Part shown: positions 33,557 to 42,790 of the stretch, one piece after another
Layout of the letters: each line of letters opens with the position of its first letter
Position numbering within the stretch: position 1 is the first letter of the stretch
Assembly: GCA_963832305.1 (NCBI GenBank)
Contig: CAWHTU010000026.1
Location: forward strand, 78,098 to 142,097
From: Roseiarcus sp963832305
GTDB taxonomy: Bacteria; Pseudomonadota; Alphaproteobacteria; Rhizobiales; Beijerinckiaceae
DNA length: 64,000 nucleotides
Reading direction: 5' to 3'
Position numbers and translations under genes: made by a program
The notes under the pieces: model-generated
Told to the model about the DNA's origin: nothing
The model's input: only the letters and a program-made list of their open reading frames with translations
The model's database searches: none

Positions 33557-34744
33557 ATGGCTCGTCAATATTACGAGTTCACCAGTGAATCTGTGTCCGA
33601 AGGGCACCCGGACAAGGTTTGCGATCGGATTTCTGATGAAATCGTCGATCTGTTCTTCCGCGAGGGGGCGAAGGCCGGCATCGACCCCTATCAAATTCGT
33701 GTCGCCTGCGAGACCCTCGCCACGACAAACCGGGTTATCGTCGCCGGCGAGGTCCGCGGGCCCAAGATCTCCAACGATGAGATCGACGCCGCCGTTCGCA
33801 AGGCTGTCAAGGACATCGGCTACGAGCAGGAGGGCTTCCATTGGCGGAAAGCCAACGTCGAGGTGCTGCTGCACGCCCAGTCCGCCGACATCGCCCAGGG
33901 CGTCGACGCGGCCGGCAACAAGGACGAGGGCGCGGGCGACCAGGGCATCATGTTCGGCTACGCCTGCCGCGAAACGCCCGAATTCATGCCGGCGCCTCTC
34001 TACTATGCTCACGAGATCCTGCGGGCGGTCTCGAAGGCGCGCCATTCGGGCGCTGAAAAAACGCTGGGACCCGACGCCAAGAGCCAGGTCACTGTACGGT
34101 ATCACAATGGCAAGCCGGTGGAGGCGACGCAGATCGTCGTCTCGCATCAGCACCTCGTCGAATCGCTCACTTCCGAGGACGTCGCCCAACTTGTCCGCCC
34201 CTATGTCGAGGCGGCGTTGCCCGTAGGGTGGATCACGGCCAAGACGGTCTGGCACATCAATCCCACCGGCAAGTTCTTCATTGGCGGCCCCGACGGCGAC
34301 TGCGGCCTCACCGGACGCAAGATCATCGTCGACACGTATGGCGGCGCAGCGCCGCACGGGGGCGGCGCTTTCTCGGGCAAGGACCCCACCAAGGTCGACC
34401 GCTCGGCGGCCTACGCCGCCCGCTATTTGGCCAAGAATATCGTGGCGGCCGGCCTGGCCGATCGATGCACGCTCCAGCTTTCCTACGCCATCGGGGTCGC
34501 GCGTCCCCTCTCGATTTACGCCAATCTGCACGAGACCGGGCAAATCGATGAGGCGAAGCTCGAGACGGCGCTGATGGACGTCATGAACCTGAGTCCGCGC
34601 GGCATTCGCGAGCATCTGCATTTGAACCGTCCGATCTTCGCCCGCACGTCGTCCTATGGCCATTTCGGCCGCGCGCCGGAAGCCGACGGCGGCTTTTCCT
34701 GGGAAAAGACCGATCTGGCGGATACGCTGCGCGCGCTCGCCTGA
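33557..34744 (+). CDS. metK: S-adenosylmethionine synthetase
   Basis: A 395-residue enzyme forming S-adenosylmethionine from methionine and ATP. It has ESVSEGHPDKVCDRISD (ATP and metal site), GAGDQGIMFGYAC, and GGGAFSGKDPTKVDRSAAY. It feeds all SAM-dependent enzymes, including the MiaB, TrmB and radical SAM proteins nearby. ATG 33557 follows CAGGAG at a good distance. It is followed by trmB. Confidence 0.97.
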   Translation: MARQYYEFTSESVSEGHPDKVCDRISDEIVDLFFREGAKAGIDPYQIRVACETLATTNRVIVAGEVRGPKISNDEIDAAVRKAVKDIGYEQEGFHWRKANVEVLLHAQSADIAQGVDAAGNKDEGAGDQGIMFGYACRETPEFMPAPLYYAHEILRAVSKARHSGAEKTLGPDAKSQVTVRYHNGKPVEATQIVVSHQHLVESLTSEDVAQLVRPYVEAALPVGWITAKTVWHINPTGKFFIGGPDGDCGLTGRKIIVDTYGGAAPHGGGAFSGKDPTKVDRSAAYAARYLAKNIVAAGLADRCTLQLSYAIGVARPLSIYANLHETGQIDEAKLETALMDVMNLSPRGIREHLHLNRPIFARTSSYGHFGRAPEADGGFSWEKTDLADTLRALA

Positions 34745-34767
34745 GATCGGCGCGACGGTCGGGGCTG

Positions 34768-35466
34768 ATGATGGCGAACGGTGGACCGGACGGTCCGTCG
34801 CCGCTTCGCCGGCTCTACGGACGCAGCCGGGGCAAGGCGCTTCGCGCCGGCCAGGAGCGCCTGCTCGAAGAAGCGCTGCCGCTCTTTTCGGTCAGTCCGG
34901 AAGCGCTGGCCGCGGGGCAGGCTTTTGCCCCGTCGCCGCGCGAAGCCTGGCTTGAGATCGGTTTTGGGGCGGGGGAGCATCTGGTTGAGCAGGCGAAGGC
35001 CAATCCGGATGTGGGCGTCGTGGGCTGCGAGCCGTTTCTCAACGGAGTCGTCGCGGCGCTCGCCAGCCTCAAGCGCGAACAACTCATCAATGTGCGGCTG
35101 CGGCGCGGCGATGCCCAAGCGCTTGTCGAAGCCGCCCCGGACGGATTCTTTTCGCGCGTTTTCATCCTCTATCCGGACCCTTGGCCAAAACGACGCCACC
35201 GCAAGCGGCGCGTTGTGGAGGCGGGCATGATCGAGGCCCTCGCGCGCGCGATGCGGCGGGGAGGCGAAGTGCGTTTCGTCACCGATATCGATGACTATGG
35301 CGGCTGGACCCTCAAGCGCTTTCTGGATTCGCCATATTTCCGCTGGACTGCAAACCGGGCCGACGATTGGCGCCGGCCCTGGCCCGAATGGCGCCCGACA
35401 CGCTATGAGGCCAAGGCCCGCAAGGAGGGCCGTAGGTCCGTCTACCTCACTTTCGCGCGCCTGTGA
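34768..35466 (+). CDS. trmB: tRNA (guanine-N7-)-methyltransferase
   Basis: A 232-residue class I methyltransferase that makes m7G46 in tRNA. It has the SAM motif LEIGFGAGEHLVEQA, the family signature FILYPDPWPKRRHRKRRVV and a C-terminal YEAKARKEGR. It lies 23 bp after metK, an arrangement supplying SAM and its user from one message. Confidence 0.95.
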   Translation: MMANGGPDGPSPLRRLYGRSRGKALRAGQERLLEEALPLFSVSPEALAAGQAFAPSPREAWLEIGFGAGEHLVEQAKANPDVGVVGCEPFLNGVVAALASLKREQLINVRLRRGDAQALVEAAPDGFFSRVFILYPDPWPKRRHRKRRVVEAGMIEALARAMRRGGEVRFVTDIDDYGGWTLKRFLDSPYFRWTANRADDWRRPWPEWRPTRYEAKARKEGRRSVYLTFARL

Positions 35467-35488
35467 GCCAATAGGAACGCTCAAAACG

Positions 35489-35510
35489 GATTCTCCGGTC
35501 AAGGAGAATC
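35489..35510. other. Stem-loop between trmB and glucan biosynthesis gene
   Basis: GATTCTCC (35489-35496) and GGAGAATC (35503-35510) form a perfect 8-bp stem with a GGTCAA loop. The right arm overlaps the only purine-rich stretch before the opgD-like start, 33 bp away. It may end the metK-trmB transcript or affect opgD expression. Confidence 0.45.
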
Positions 35511-35543
35511 ACGTAAGCAGAGCGTCCGATCGGAGAAGCGTTT

Positions 35544-37142
35544 ATGACCGAGAGCGTCGATCGCCGCACGCTGCTGAAAGGCGCGGCCGCATCCGCGGCG
35601 GCGATGAACCCGCTCGCGGAAGCTCTTGCCGCCCAGTCGGACGGGCTGCAGTTCGACCCGCCCGTGGCGTTCACCTACGACCTCCTGCGGTCGCGGGCCC
35701 GCGACCGGGCCCACGGTCCCTATGTCGCCCCGCAGCGTCCGGCGCCGGACATCCTCCAGAAGATCAACTACGAGGAGTGGGGCAAGATCCGCTACCGCGA
35801 CGATTTCGCGCTATTCGCCAACGGTCCCGGCCGGTATCCGGTCACCTTTTTCCATCTCGGCCTATTCTTCCAGAAGGCCGTCAGAATGCATGTCGTCGAG
35901 GGCGACATGGCGCGCCAAATCATCTACGATCAGTCCTATTTCGAGATGCCGGCCAATTCGCCGGCGCGCGACCTGCCGAAGGGCGCCGGCTTCGCCGGCC
36001 TGCGCGTCCAGGAAGCGCGCGACGGACTGCTCGACTGGCGCAAGAACGACTGGGTCGCCTTCCTCGGCGCGGCCTATTTCCGCGCCATTGGCGAGCTCAG
36101 GCAGTACGGCCTATCCTCGCGGGGGGTCGCGCTCGACGTCGCTGTCGCCGACAGGCCGGAAGAGTTTCCCGACTTCACCGACTTCTACATCGACGCGGCT
36201 CCGGACGGCGACACGATGACGCTTTACGCGCTGATGGAGGGGCCCTCGATTGTCGGCGCATTCCGCTTCCTGATGACCCGCGCCAAGGGCGTGGTGATGG
36301 ACATCGAGGCGGCGATGTTCACCCGCGCCCAGATTTCGCGATTTGGCATCGCGCCGCTGACCTCGATGTACTGGTTCTCCGAGACCAAAAAGGAGACGGC
36401 GATCGACTGGCGCCCGGAAGTCCACGACTTGGACGGCCTGGCGATGTGGTCGGGCAATGGTGAGCGGCTCTGGCGGCCGCTCAACAATCCGCCGCGGATC
36501 ATGGTCTCCTCCTTCCTCGACAACAATCCGCGCGGTTTCGGTCTTTTGCAGCGCGACCGGGTGTTCGACCACTATCTCGACGGCGTCTTCTACGACAGGC
36601 GCCCGAGCCTGTGGGTCGAGCCGCTGCCGGGGCCGAGCGGCGAGGGGTGGGGGAAGGGATCGATCCAGCTCTGCGAAATCCCGACCGATGACGAGATCCA
36701 CGACAATGTGGTCGCGATGTGGGTGCCGGCCGAGCCGGTCCCGGCTGGCGCCGAGGTCAACCTCAACTACCGCCTGCACTGGCTCGCCAACGAGCCTTAT
36801 CCGAGCAAGCTTGCGGTTGTATGGGCGACCCGCCTCGGGCGCGGCGGCCAGCCTGGGCAGCCGCGCCCCAAGGGCGTGAGGAAGTTCATGGTCGAGTTCC
36901 TCGGCGGCCCGCTTGCCGAACTGCCGTTCGGGGTCAAACCCGAGCTCGTCGTTTCGGCCTCGCGGGGAACCTTCGGCCCCTACCAGCTCATCGAGGCGGT
37001 CCCCGACGGCGTCGCCGGACACTGGCGGGCGCAGTTCGACCTCATCGTCACCGGGACCGAGCCGGTCGAACTGCGCGCGTTCCTGAAGTCGGGCGCCGAG
37101 ACTGTGACTGAGACCTGGATGTTCCAGTACCACCCGTTCTGA
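35544..37142 (+). CDS. opgD: Periplasmic glucan biosynthesis protein (OpgD/OpgG type)
   Basis: A 532-residue MdoG-family protein needed for osmoregulated periplasmic glucan backbone structure. A twin-arginine signal is present (DRRTLLKGAAASAAAM), which favours OpgD over the Sec-exported OpgG. The mature part begins FDPPVAFTYDLLRSRARDRA, and YWFSETKKETAIDWRPEVHDLDGL is typical. It works in the periplasm, probably with an OpgH synthase elsewhere. The neighbouring metK-trmB genes give no functional hint. Confidence 0.88.
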   Translation: MTESVDRRTLLKGAAASAAAMNPLAEALAAQSDGLQFDPPVAFTYDLLRSRARDRAHGPYVAPQRPAPDILQKINYEEWGKIRYRDDFALFANGPGRYPVTFFHLGLFFQKAVRMHVVEGDMARQIIYDQSYFEMPANSPARDLPKGAGFAGLRVQEARDGLLDWRKNDWVAFLGAAYFRAIGELRQYGLSSRGVALDVAVADRPEEFPDFTDFYIDAAPDGDTMTLYALMEGPSIVGAFRFLMTRAKGVVMDIEAAMFTRAQISRFGIAPLTSMYWFSETKKETAIDWRPEVHDLDGLAMWSGNGERLWRPLNNPPRIMVSSFLDNNPRGFGLLQRDRVFDHYLDGVFYDRRPSLWVEPLPGPSGEGWGKGSIQLCEIPTDDEIHDNVVAMWVPAEPVPAGAEVNLNYRLHWLANEPYPSKLAVVWATRLGRGGQPGQPRPKGVRKFMVEFLGGPLAELPFGVKPELVVSASRGTFGPYQLIEAVPDGVAGHWRAQFDLIVTGTEPVELRAFLKSGAETVTETWMFQYHPF

Positions 37143-37165
37143 GCGGGTCGAAGCCGAGGCCCGGG

Positions 37166-37417
37166 TCAGGCGGCTCGCGGCAGATAGGCGAGTTGGGCGT
37201 GGCGCTCGCAATAAGGCCCGCGCGCGACCTCGCCACAGTAGCGGAAGGTTTTAAGGTCGCGCGGATTCCCGGTCGGCCAGCGGCATGCGCCGTCGGTGAG
37301 GTCGACGACCGTGATTTTCCCGTCGATCGGTTCCTTATCGGTGAAATAGGCGGAGTACGGGGCGCTGCCGTCGGAGGCGGCGACGCGCGCGAGGGCAGCA
37401 TTGGTCTTGTTCATTTC
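37166..37417 (-). CDS. Small protein with GcrA C-terminal-like domain
   Basis: An 83-residue protein (ATG 37417; the frame is open back to 37669). Its C-terminal half reads GACRWPTGNPRDLKTFRYCG then GPYCERHAQLAYLP, the Cys-rich pattern at the end of the cell-cycle regulator GcrA. The N-terminal helix-turn-helix of GcrA is missing. It may be a domain-only paralogue that binds RNA polymerase sigma-70, as the GcrA C-terminal part does, or simply a metal-binding protein. It is convergent with opgD, 23 bp away. Confidence 0.7.
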   Translation of the reverse strand, partial: EMNKTNAALARVAASDGSAPYSAYFTDKEPIDGKITVVDLTDGACRWPTGNPRDLKTFRYCGEVARGPYCERHAQLAYLPRAA

Positions 37418-37881
37418 ATGCTCTGCAATTTGGGAAGCGGCCTGCGCCAGGGCGCGGAAAGCCACGGAAAAACGCAGATAGAGATGAAAAACCGGATTTC
37501 CAAGGAGGTTGGACCGGCATTTTGTCGCTAGGGGCGAGCTTTTTCTCGCTGAAGCCCGATTTTCGCTTTCAGCTCCCGGTGCAACCTCTTGAGGCCCAGG
37601 ATCAAGGGTGGCGGCTTTTGAACCGAAGCGAATGTTATCCGCTTCATGGCGTAGGTCCTCTATGCGCAAACAGCGGTCATTCGCTGAACCTTGCCGGGCG
37701 CGACGGTCCGCAAAGGGGTGGTGCCTTCAGGCGTCCACGCTCTGTTCTCAGTCGGTGAAACCCCGCCCAGCCGCTCCAGCTCGCGCACGTAGCAGAATAG
37801 GGAGAAGAGCCCCAAGAGAATAGCAAGGCACTGGTAGACCGGGATGTCGAATTCAGGCGCCGGGTTCTAAGCCGTTGTCGG

Positions 37882-38922
37882 CTACGCCTTAGGAAGCTCC
37901 GCGCGAGCAAAGCTGTCTCCGAAATAAGGGAACCCGTCCCGCATGCGGCTTCTGTCTGGCGCAACCCCGTCGGTTAGCGTCGTATTTGTCGCCAAGCTCA
38001 GGATTACGTCCATGACGTCGTCCGCCAAGCCTCGACCATTGAATTCGGCGATGCCGAATGCTGCGTCCGTGTCCAGCTCGTAGGGAAGCGTCACTGGGCA
38101 AAGTCGCTCGATCAGTCGGCGCGCATAGTCGTCAGGGTCTGCCGCCGAGCCAGCGAGGCGGGTAAGTCTGGCCACGACGCTCGCGATCTGAGCCGAGAAA
38201 CGCGGGATGTCCTCGATCGGAGTGCTGCGGTTGAAATCCTCTCGCATTGCGAGGTCTGGCATGAAAATGTTGGTGATTAGCGGAAGCCCCCATCGGGAAA
38301 CTTGGGCTTCCGGGGCATGGCCGTAGAGCGATGCTGTCGCCCAGCCACGCACGACACCTTGTCCGACGAGTGGCGTGGGCACCTCGAGCACCAACGCGGT
38401 GACGTTTCGACCAGCGAAGAAATTCTTCCGGCTTTCGAACGCGCTTGGCTCGAACCGCTCTTTCTCAAAGAGAGCGGTCCGGAATTCGCCCAAAGCCATG
38501 GCGTCTCCCGCGAACAGATCCGGAGCCAGACCAGCGAAAGCCTTCACGCCTGTAGCCGTCTCGACCACGCGCCCAGTATGCCCGGCTACGACCAGGTCCC
38601 CATCCGCACCGGACGAAGCGCTCGGACCAGACGCGCGCCGAACCTCGAAGTTTTGCACATGTGTTTGGTCATGATCGTCAGCGTGAGGGACAGGGCCAAA
38701 CCGCGCCTTGAACGATAGTTCCTCGCGGGCATCGCCATTGAGATCGAAGCGAAATGCGTACAGCCCGTCATCGCGAAATGTGTCTGGACCGGATCGACCT
38801 GCATCCGGGTTCACCGTCATCGCCATGACCGTGAACCCAGGTCGTCCGCCGAATAGGTAGAAGTCGCAGACGTTAATTCGGGGATCTTCCCGGGCCGTCG
38901 GCGTGTCGAAGTGGTGGGACAT
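37882..38922 (-). CDS. DUF4331 family protein
   Basis: A 346-residue protein starting MSHHFDTPTAREDPRINVCDFYLF, the typical DUF4331 opening, with NPDAGRSGPDTFRDDGLYAFRFD and internal EFRTALFEKERF. ATG 38922 has GGGGAAG eight bases upstream; ATG 38991 would add a hydrophobic 23-residue leader that could be an export signal. Function is unknown in this family. The next plus-strand feature is far away, and an IS1182-type element lies upstream. Confidence 0.75.
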   Translation of the reverse strand: MSHHFDTPTAREDPRINVCDFYLFGGRPGFTVMAMTVNPDAGRSGPDTFRDDGLYAFRFDLNGDAREELSFKARFGPVPHADDHDQTHVQNFEVRRASGPSASSGADGDLVVAGHTGRVVETATGVKAFAGLAPDLFAGDAMALGEFRTALFEKERFEPSAFESRKNFFAGRNVTALVLEVPTPLVGQGVVRGWATASLYGHAPEAQVSRWGLPLITNIFMPDLAMREDFNRSTPIEDIPRFSAQIASVVARLTRLAGSAADPDDYARRLIERLCPVTLPYELDTDAAFGIAEFNGRGLADDVMDVILSLATNTTLTDGVAPDRSRMRDGFPYFGDSFARAELPKA

Positions 38923-39208
38923 TCGCGCGCTTCCCCGCATTAAGAGGGACAGAAAGGTCAAGCCGAACTGGATTTGGGCAGCAATGCGCAAAAGGTTTGT
39001 CGGCGCAATACCTCATTGCCCTGCTTCGCATGAAGCTTTCCGGGCCGGCCGCAGGGCCATCCTAAACCTAGCACGAGTGCAGCGAGCAAGCCGACCCCCG
39101 CAACTGCAACGAAATGTCGCCCCAATGACCGCTTCGCGTCGACACCGGTCCCTGCTGGCGATTTAGACCTTGTCTGCTTTCCGCCGAGGCCGTGCGAAAA
39201 GGCGATGT

Positions 39209-39248
39209 TCAAGAGCCTATGCGGGAGCTCAAGAGCCTATGCGGGAGC
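39209..39248. repeat. Two exact tandem copies of a 20-bp unit
   Basis: The unit TCAAGAGCCTATGCGGGAGC occurs at 39209-39228 and again at 39229-39248, directly outside the apparent left end of the IS1182-family element. It may reflect slippage or an insertion/excision event. The remaining bases between the DUF4331 start (38922) and the transposase hold no convincing gene. Confidence 0.8.
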
Positions 39249-39260
39249 GGCCGGGAAGCG

Positions 39261-40797
39261 GGTTGGGTTTGCCGACGGCTTAGATTTCAACGGAGAGGGG
39301 CTCAGGCGGCCCTCATCGCCTGGATGAGCGGCTGCACCCCGAGGATGGCGATCATCCGCTTCAGATTGTAGGCGAGAACGTGAAGGCTCATCTCCGCGCT
39401 GACCTTTTCGAGGGTGCGCATCCTGAAGTGGGTCGCGCCCATCCACGCTTTGATGGTTCCGAATGGATGTTCTGCGGTCTGGCGTCGGATGCGCATGGTC
39501 TTGGGCGCCCGGTCTAACCGCTCCTGCATCGCGTCGAGCACGGCTTCGTGCTCCCAACGCTTGACGCGCCGCTCCTTTGCAGGCGTGCACTTCGATTTCA
39601 GCGCACAGCCGGTGCATTTCGTCGTCCAGTAGTTATCCAGCTTTCGCCCCGCCTCGACATTCCAATATCGCCAGGTCAGCTTCTCGCCGGCAGGACAACG
39701 ATAGACGTCTTCGCCCGTGTCATAGACGAAATCCTGCTTGCCGAACCGGCCGTCCGCCTTGGCGCCTGAGGTCAGCGGCTTCGGAACGAGCGGCGTCACG
39801 CCCGTCGCCTCGCAGGCCAGAATCTCTTCGCCTTTGAAGTAGCCGCGATCGGCGATCGCCGTCAGTTCGCGCACGCCCGTCGCTTCTTGCGCCTGCTTGG
39901 CCATCGTCGAGAGCTGGCTGCGATCGTTGCCGATATTGGTGACCTCATGCGCAACGATCAGGTGATGCTGCGCATCGACCACGGCCTGCACATTGTAGCC
40001 GACCAGCCCCGTGTCCTTGCCGCTCGTCGCCATGGATCGCGCGTCGGGATCGGTCAATGAAATCTGTTTGTCGGGCGCGGCGCGCACGGCGGCTTCCAGC
40101 GTCTTGTACCTGCGCATCTGCTCTCGCAGCGAGGCGATCTTGTCCTTCAGCCGCGCCGACTTGGCTTCAGCCACCTCGCCTTCCTGACGGTCCGCCGTCT
40201 CCAGCGCCGACAGATAGCGCTCGATGCTCGCCTCGACCTGCTCGATGCGGCGCTCAATCGAGCCGCGCGAGAACGATCTGTCGCGGGAGTTGACGGCCTT
40301 GAACCGGCTTCCGTCGATCGCCACCATCGCGCGGGCGAAGAGGTTCAGGCTTCGACACAGCGCGACGAATTGCCGGCAAGCGGAGCGGATCGCCGGGCCG
40401 TTATCCTTGCGAAAATCGGCGATTGTCTTGAAATCCGGCGTCAGCCGGCCCGTCAGCCACATCATCTCGACGTTGCGCGCCGTTTCGCGCTCCAAACGTC
40501 GGCTCGACTGGATCTGGTTGACGTAGCCGTAGACGTAGATCTTCAGCATCGTCGCGGGATGGTAGGCCGGCCGGCCCGTCGTTTCCGCCACGACGCCCTC
40601 AAACCCCAGCGCCCGCAAATCCAGTTCGTCGACAAAGACGTCGATCACCCGCACCGGATTGTCTTCAGCCACGTAGTCGTCAAGGAACTCGGGCAGCAAA
40701 ACGCCTTGCGTTCGGTCCTCGCCCTCGACAAAGCGCTTCATCATGAACCCCAACTCAATTCATCAGGATTCTAACCCAACCAACGTTTTCACACAGC
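39261..40797 (-). mobile_element. IS1182-family insertion sequence
   Basis: The element contains one full transposase gene. GGTTGGGTT at 39261-39269 is an exact inverted match to AACCCAACC at 40773-40781, marking sub-terminal repeats. The right end continues with GTTTTCACACAGC (40785-40797), which resembles IS1182-type tips. No equivalent TGTGTGAAAAC is visible at the left, so the left tip may be lost or diverged. Ends are approximate. Confidence 0.65.
39302..40753 (-). CDS. IS1182 family transposase
   Basis: A 483-residue DDE transposase. The N-terminal domain starts FVEGEDRTQGVLLPEFLDDY and includes NPVRVIDVFVDEL. The catalytic core is seen in MVAIDGSRFKAVNSRDRSF, AIADRGYFKGEE and KRWEHEAVLDAM. 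The end FGTIKAWMGATHFRMRTL is typical. The frame is complete, so the element may still be active. Confidence 0.93.
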   Translation of the reverse strand: MGFMMKRFVEGEDRTQGVLLPEFLDDYVAEDNPVRVIDVFVDELDLRALGFEGVVAETTGRPAYHPATMLKIYVYGYVNQIQSSRRLERETARNVEMMWLTGRLTPDFKTIADFRKDNGPAIRSACRQFVALCRSLNLFARAMVAIDGSRFKAVNSRDRSFSRGSIERRIEQVEASIERYLSALETADRQEGEVAEAKSARLKDKIASLREQMRRYKTLEAAVRAAPDKQISLTDPDARSMATSGKDTGLVGYNVQAVVDAQHHLIVAHEVTNIGNDRSQLSTMAKQAQEATGVRELTAIADRGYFKGEEILACEATGVTPLVPKPLTSGAKADGRFGKQDFVYDTGEDVYRCPAGEKLTWRYWNVEAGRKLDNYWTTKCTGCALKSKCTPAKERRVKRWEHEAVLDAMQERLDRAPKTMRIRRQTAEHPFGTIKAWMGATHFRMRTLEKVSAEMSLHVLAYNLKRMIAILGVQPLIQAMRAA

Positions 40798-40853
40798 CTG
40801 CGCCCAAAGCGACCACCCTTAGGCCCGATATCCGGCACGCGGTTTCGGCGCCC

Positions 40854-42086
40854 TCACGCCCCGACTTTCCCCCTCAGCCAGAGCGCGTACAACGCTGCGG
40901 CGGCGAGCGCGGCGGCGCTCATGATCGCGCCAAGCGCGAGCGGCGAAGCGTCGTGGTAAAGCGCCGCGGCGGCCACGCCGCCGAGCGCGCCGAACAGCAT
41001 CTGCGCCGTGGTGACGACGGCGGAAGCAAGGCCCGCGATCTCGGGCAGCGGATGGATCGCCTCGTGGACCGCGTTGGGAAACACGAGGCCGAAGGCGGAA
41101 ATGAAGATCATCACCAGGCCGGCGACGATGAGGGCCGAGCCGGCGCCAGCGAGGCTGACCGCGAGCAGCGCCAGCGCAGCCGCGCACTCGATCGCGAGCG
41201 CCGTGTCGAGCACCGCCTTCGGCCTGACATGCCGATTGAGCAGCCAGGCGTTGATCGTTGAGCCGACGATCACCCCCGACGCGGTGATCGCGAACAGGCC
41301 CGCGAAGCCGGTTTTCGACACGCCGTAGCCCTGCATGAAGAGCAGCGGGGAGACGTTGACATACGCGAAAAGGCCGGCGAACAGGAGGCCGCCGAGGAGC
41401 GAAAATCCCGCGCATGCGGGGTTGGTCAGCGCCCGCCGGTACCCTGCGAAGACCGCCGAGGGCCTCAGGCTCTGGCGGTTCTCGGGCGCATGCAATTCCT
41501 CGAACAGAAAGAGGGCGATGAGCGTCACGAGCGTTGCGACTCCGGTCAGGATGGCAAAGATCAGGCGCCAGGAGCCGAAGGAGAGGATCGCCGCACCGAG
41601 CGCGGGCGCGATGAGCGGCCCGGCGCTGAACACCAGCGAGACGGCGGCGAGCTGCAGGCGCGCCTCGCGGCCCTCGAACAAGTCGCGGATGATCGCCCGC
41701 GGCAGGATGCCGACCGCCCCTGCGCTCGCGCCCTGCACGATCCGAAGAACGAGCAGCGCGTCGATCGAGGGCGCCAGCGCCGCGCCCGCCGAGGTGAGCG
41801 TGAACACAATGAGACCCACGGTCATGATCGCCTTACGGCCGAACCGATCGGCAAGCGGCCCGCCCACAATCGGGGCGGTCGAGAAGCCGGCAATGAAGAC
41901 CGCGATCACCGCCGCCGCTTTCGTCTGCGGCGCATGGAAGTCGGCCTGGATCAGCGCCAGACTCGGCAGCGCCGTATCGATTGCGAGCGGCGGCAAGACG
42001 GTGAGCAGGGCGAGAAAGAGGGTGAACCCGATCCCGTGGACGTTGAAGTGGGCTGTCGGGGCCGGAACGCGTGTCGACGCGTTCAC
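40854..42086 (-). CDS. MFS multidrug efflux transporter, Bcr/CflA type
   Basis: A 410-residue major facilitator protein with about 12 hydrophobic helices. The motif after helix 2 reads GGPLADRFGRKAIMTVG, and RIVQGASAGAVGILPRAIIRDLFEG is the Bcr/CflA family motif. It would export a drug-like compound by proton antiport. The fluC stop codon ends two bases before its ATG (1-bp gap), so the two are co-transcribed with fluC first. Confidence 0.9.
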   Translation of the reverse strand: MNASTRVPAPTAHFNVHGIGFTLFLALLTVLPPLAIDTALPSLALIQADFHAPQTKAAAVIAVFIAGFSTAPIVGGPLADRFGRKAIMTVGLIVFTLTSAGAALAPSIDALLVLRIVQGASAGAVGILPRAIIRDLFEGREARLQLAAVSLVFSAGPLIAPALGAAILSFGSWRLIFAILTGVATLVTLIALFLFEELHAPENRQSLRPSAVFAGYRRALTNPACAGFSLLGGLLFAGLFAYVNVSPLLFMQGYGVSKTGFAGLFAITASGVIVGSTINAWLLNRHVRPKAVLDTALAIECAAALALLAVSLAGAGSALIVAGLVMIFISAFGLVFPNAVHEAIHPLPEIAGLASAVVTTAQMLFGALGGVAAAALYHDASPLALGAIMSAAALAAAALYALWLRGKVGA

Positions 42087-42087
42087 G

Positions 42088-42483
42088 TCAGGTCCCCCTC
42101 AGCTGATTGAGCGCGTTCGCCGCGATGAAGCCGGCCCAGACTGCAAGCAGGCAAAGAACGACCGACAAGACGATGTTGGCGCCGGCGAGAAGCCTCTCGC
42201 TGTCGCGGGCAAGATTGAGCGTTTGCAGACTGAAGGACGAGAAGGTCGTATAGCCCCCGCACAGGCCGGTCATCACGAACTGGCGCGCGTCCGAGCCGAG
42301 GAAGACGCGCCCGTCCGGCGCCGTCAGGGTGGCGAAAAAGCCGATCACAAACGAGCCGGTGACATTGACGATGAGCGTGCCGATTGGAAAAGTCTGGCCG
42401 ATGTGCTGAGCCGCGAGGCCCGACACGAGAAAGCGCGCCCCCCCGCCGAGCGCGCTGCCCAGCATCACCCAGAAATAGGTCAT
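42088..42483 (-). CDS. crcB: Fluoride channel FluC/CrcB
   Basis: A 131-residue four-helix membrane protein of the Fluc fluoride channel family. It has GSALGGGARFLVSG, TLIVNVTGSFVIGFF and the hallmark GGYTTFSSFSLQT. Two copies form a dual-topology dimer that expels fluoride. I looked for a fluoride riboswitch upstream and did not find one. It leads into the MFS gene. Confidence 0.93.
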   Translation of the reverse strand: MTYFWVMLGSALGGGARFLVSGLAAQHIGQTFPIGTLIVNVTGSFVIGFFATLTAPDGRVFLGSDARQFVMTGLCGGYTTFSSFSLQTLNLARDSERLLAGANIVLSVVLCLLAVWAGFIAANALNQLRGT

Positions 42484-42583
42484 TGATCGTGAGAATCCGT
42501 CCGATGGCGGGTCACGTTAGAAGGCATCGCGCGCTCGAGCGCAAGCGCGGGGCGAAAGCGGACCTGAACATTTGGGCGCGGGC

Positions 42584-42790
42584 TCAATCTCTCGGTCTCG
42601 TCTTTTCGCTGGCGTCAGATGGTTCGGCTGAGACCGGCTCTTCCGCCTTCCGCGGCGCGATGCGCACGAGGATCGCGTCAGAAGCAGCCATGCCGGCGAG
42701 GGCGCCCGCGCTCGCCAGCAATCCCGCCCAGAACGCGCTGCCGATGACCGCGTTCAAGCCAGGAGCCATCGGCAAGAGGAACCCGATCAC
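42584..42790 (-). CDS. Small membrane protein, start uncertain
   Basis: The minus-strand frame ending at 42584 encodes three hydrophobic segments, including SIAVFALLWYASLRAAG and VIGSAFWAGLLASAGALAG, and a charged tail EEPVSAEPSDASEKTRPRD. Coding-like content extends upstream to about 42918, but I find no ATG there. The first usable start is GTG 42790. It may be a real small membrane protein with an unusual start or a decayed gene. Nothing else is seen between fluC and the glutathione transferase. Confidence 0.35.
   Translation of the reverse strand: MIGFLLPMAPGLNAVIGSAFWAGLLASAGALAGMAASDAILVRIAPRKAEEPVSAEPSDASEKTRPRD

Noticed and set aside
38958..39212. 84-residue minus-strand frame with one hydrophobic stretch
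   Set aside because: It overlaps the upstream region of the DUF4331 gene and the tandem repeat, has no family match, and a poor start context.
42484..42560. Fluoride (crcB) riboswitch before fluC
   Set aside because: A partial GATG..C pattern is present, but the full consensus and pseudoknot are not recognisable.
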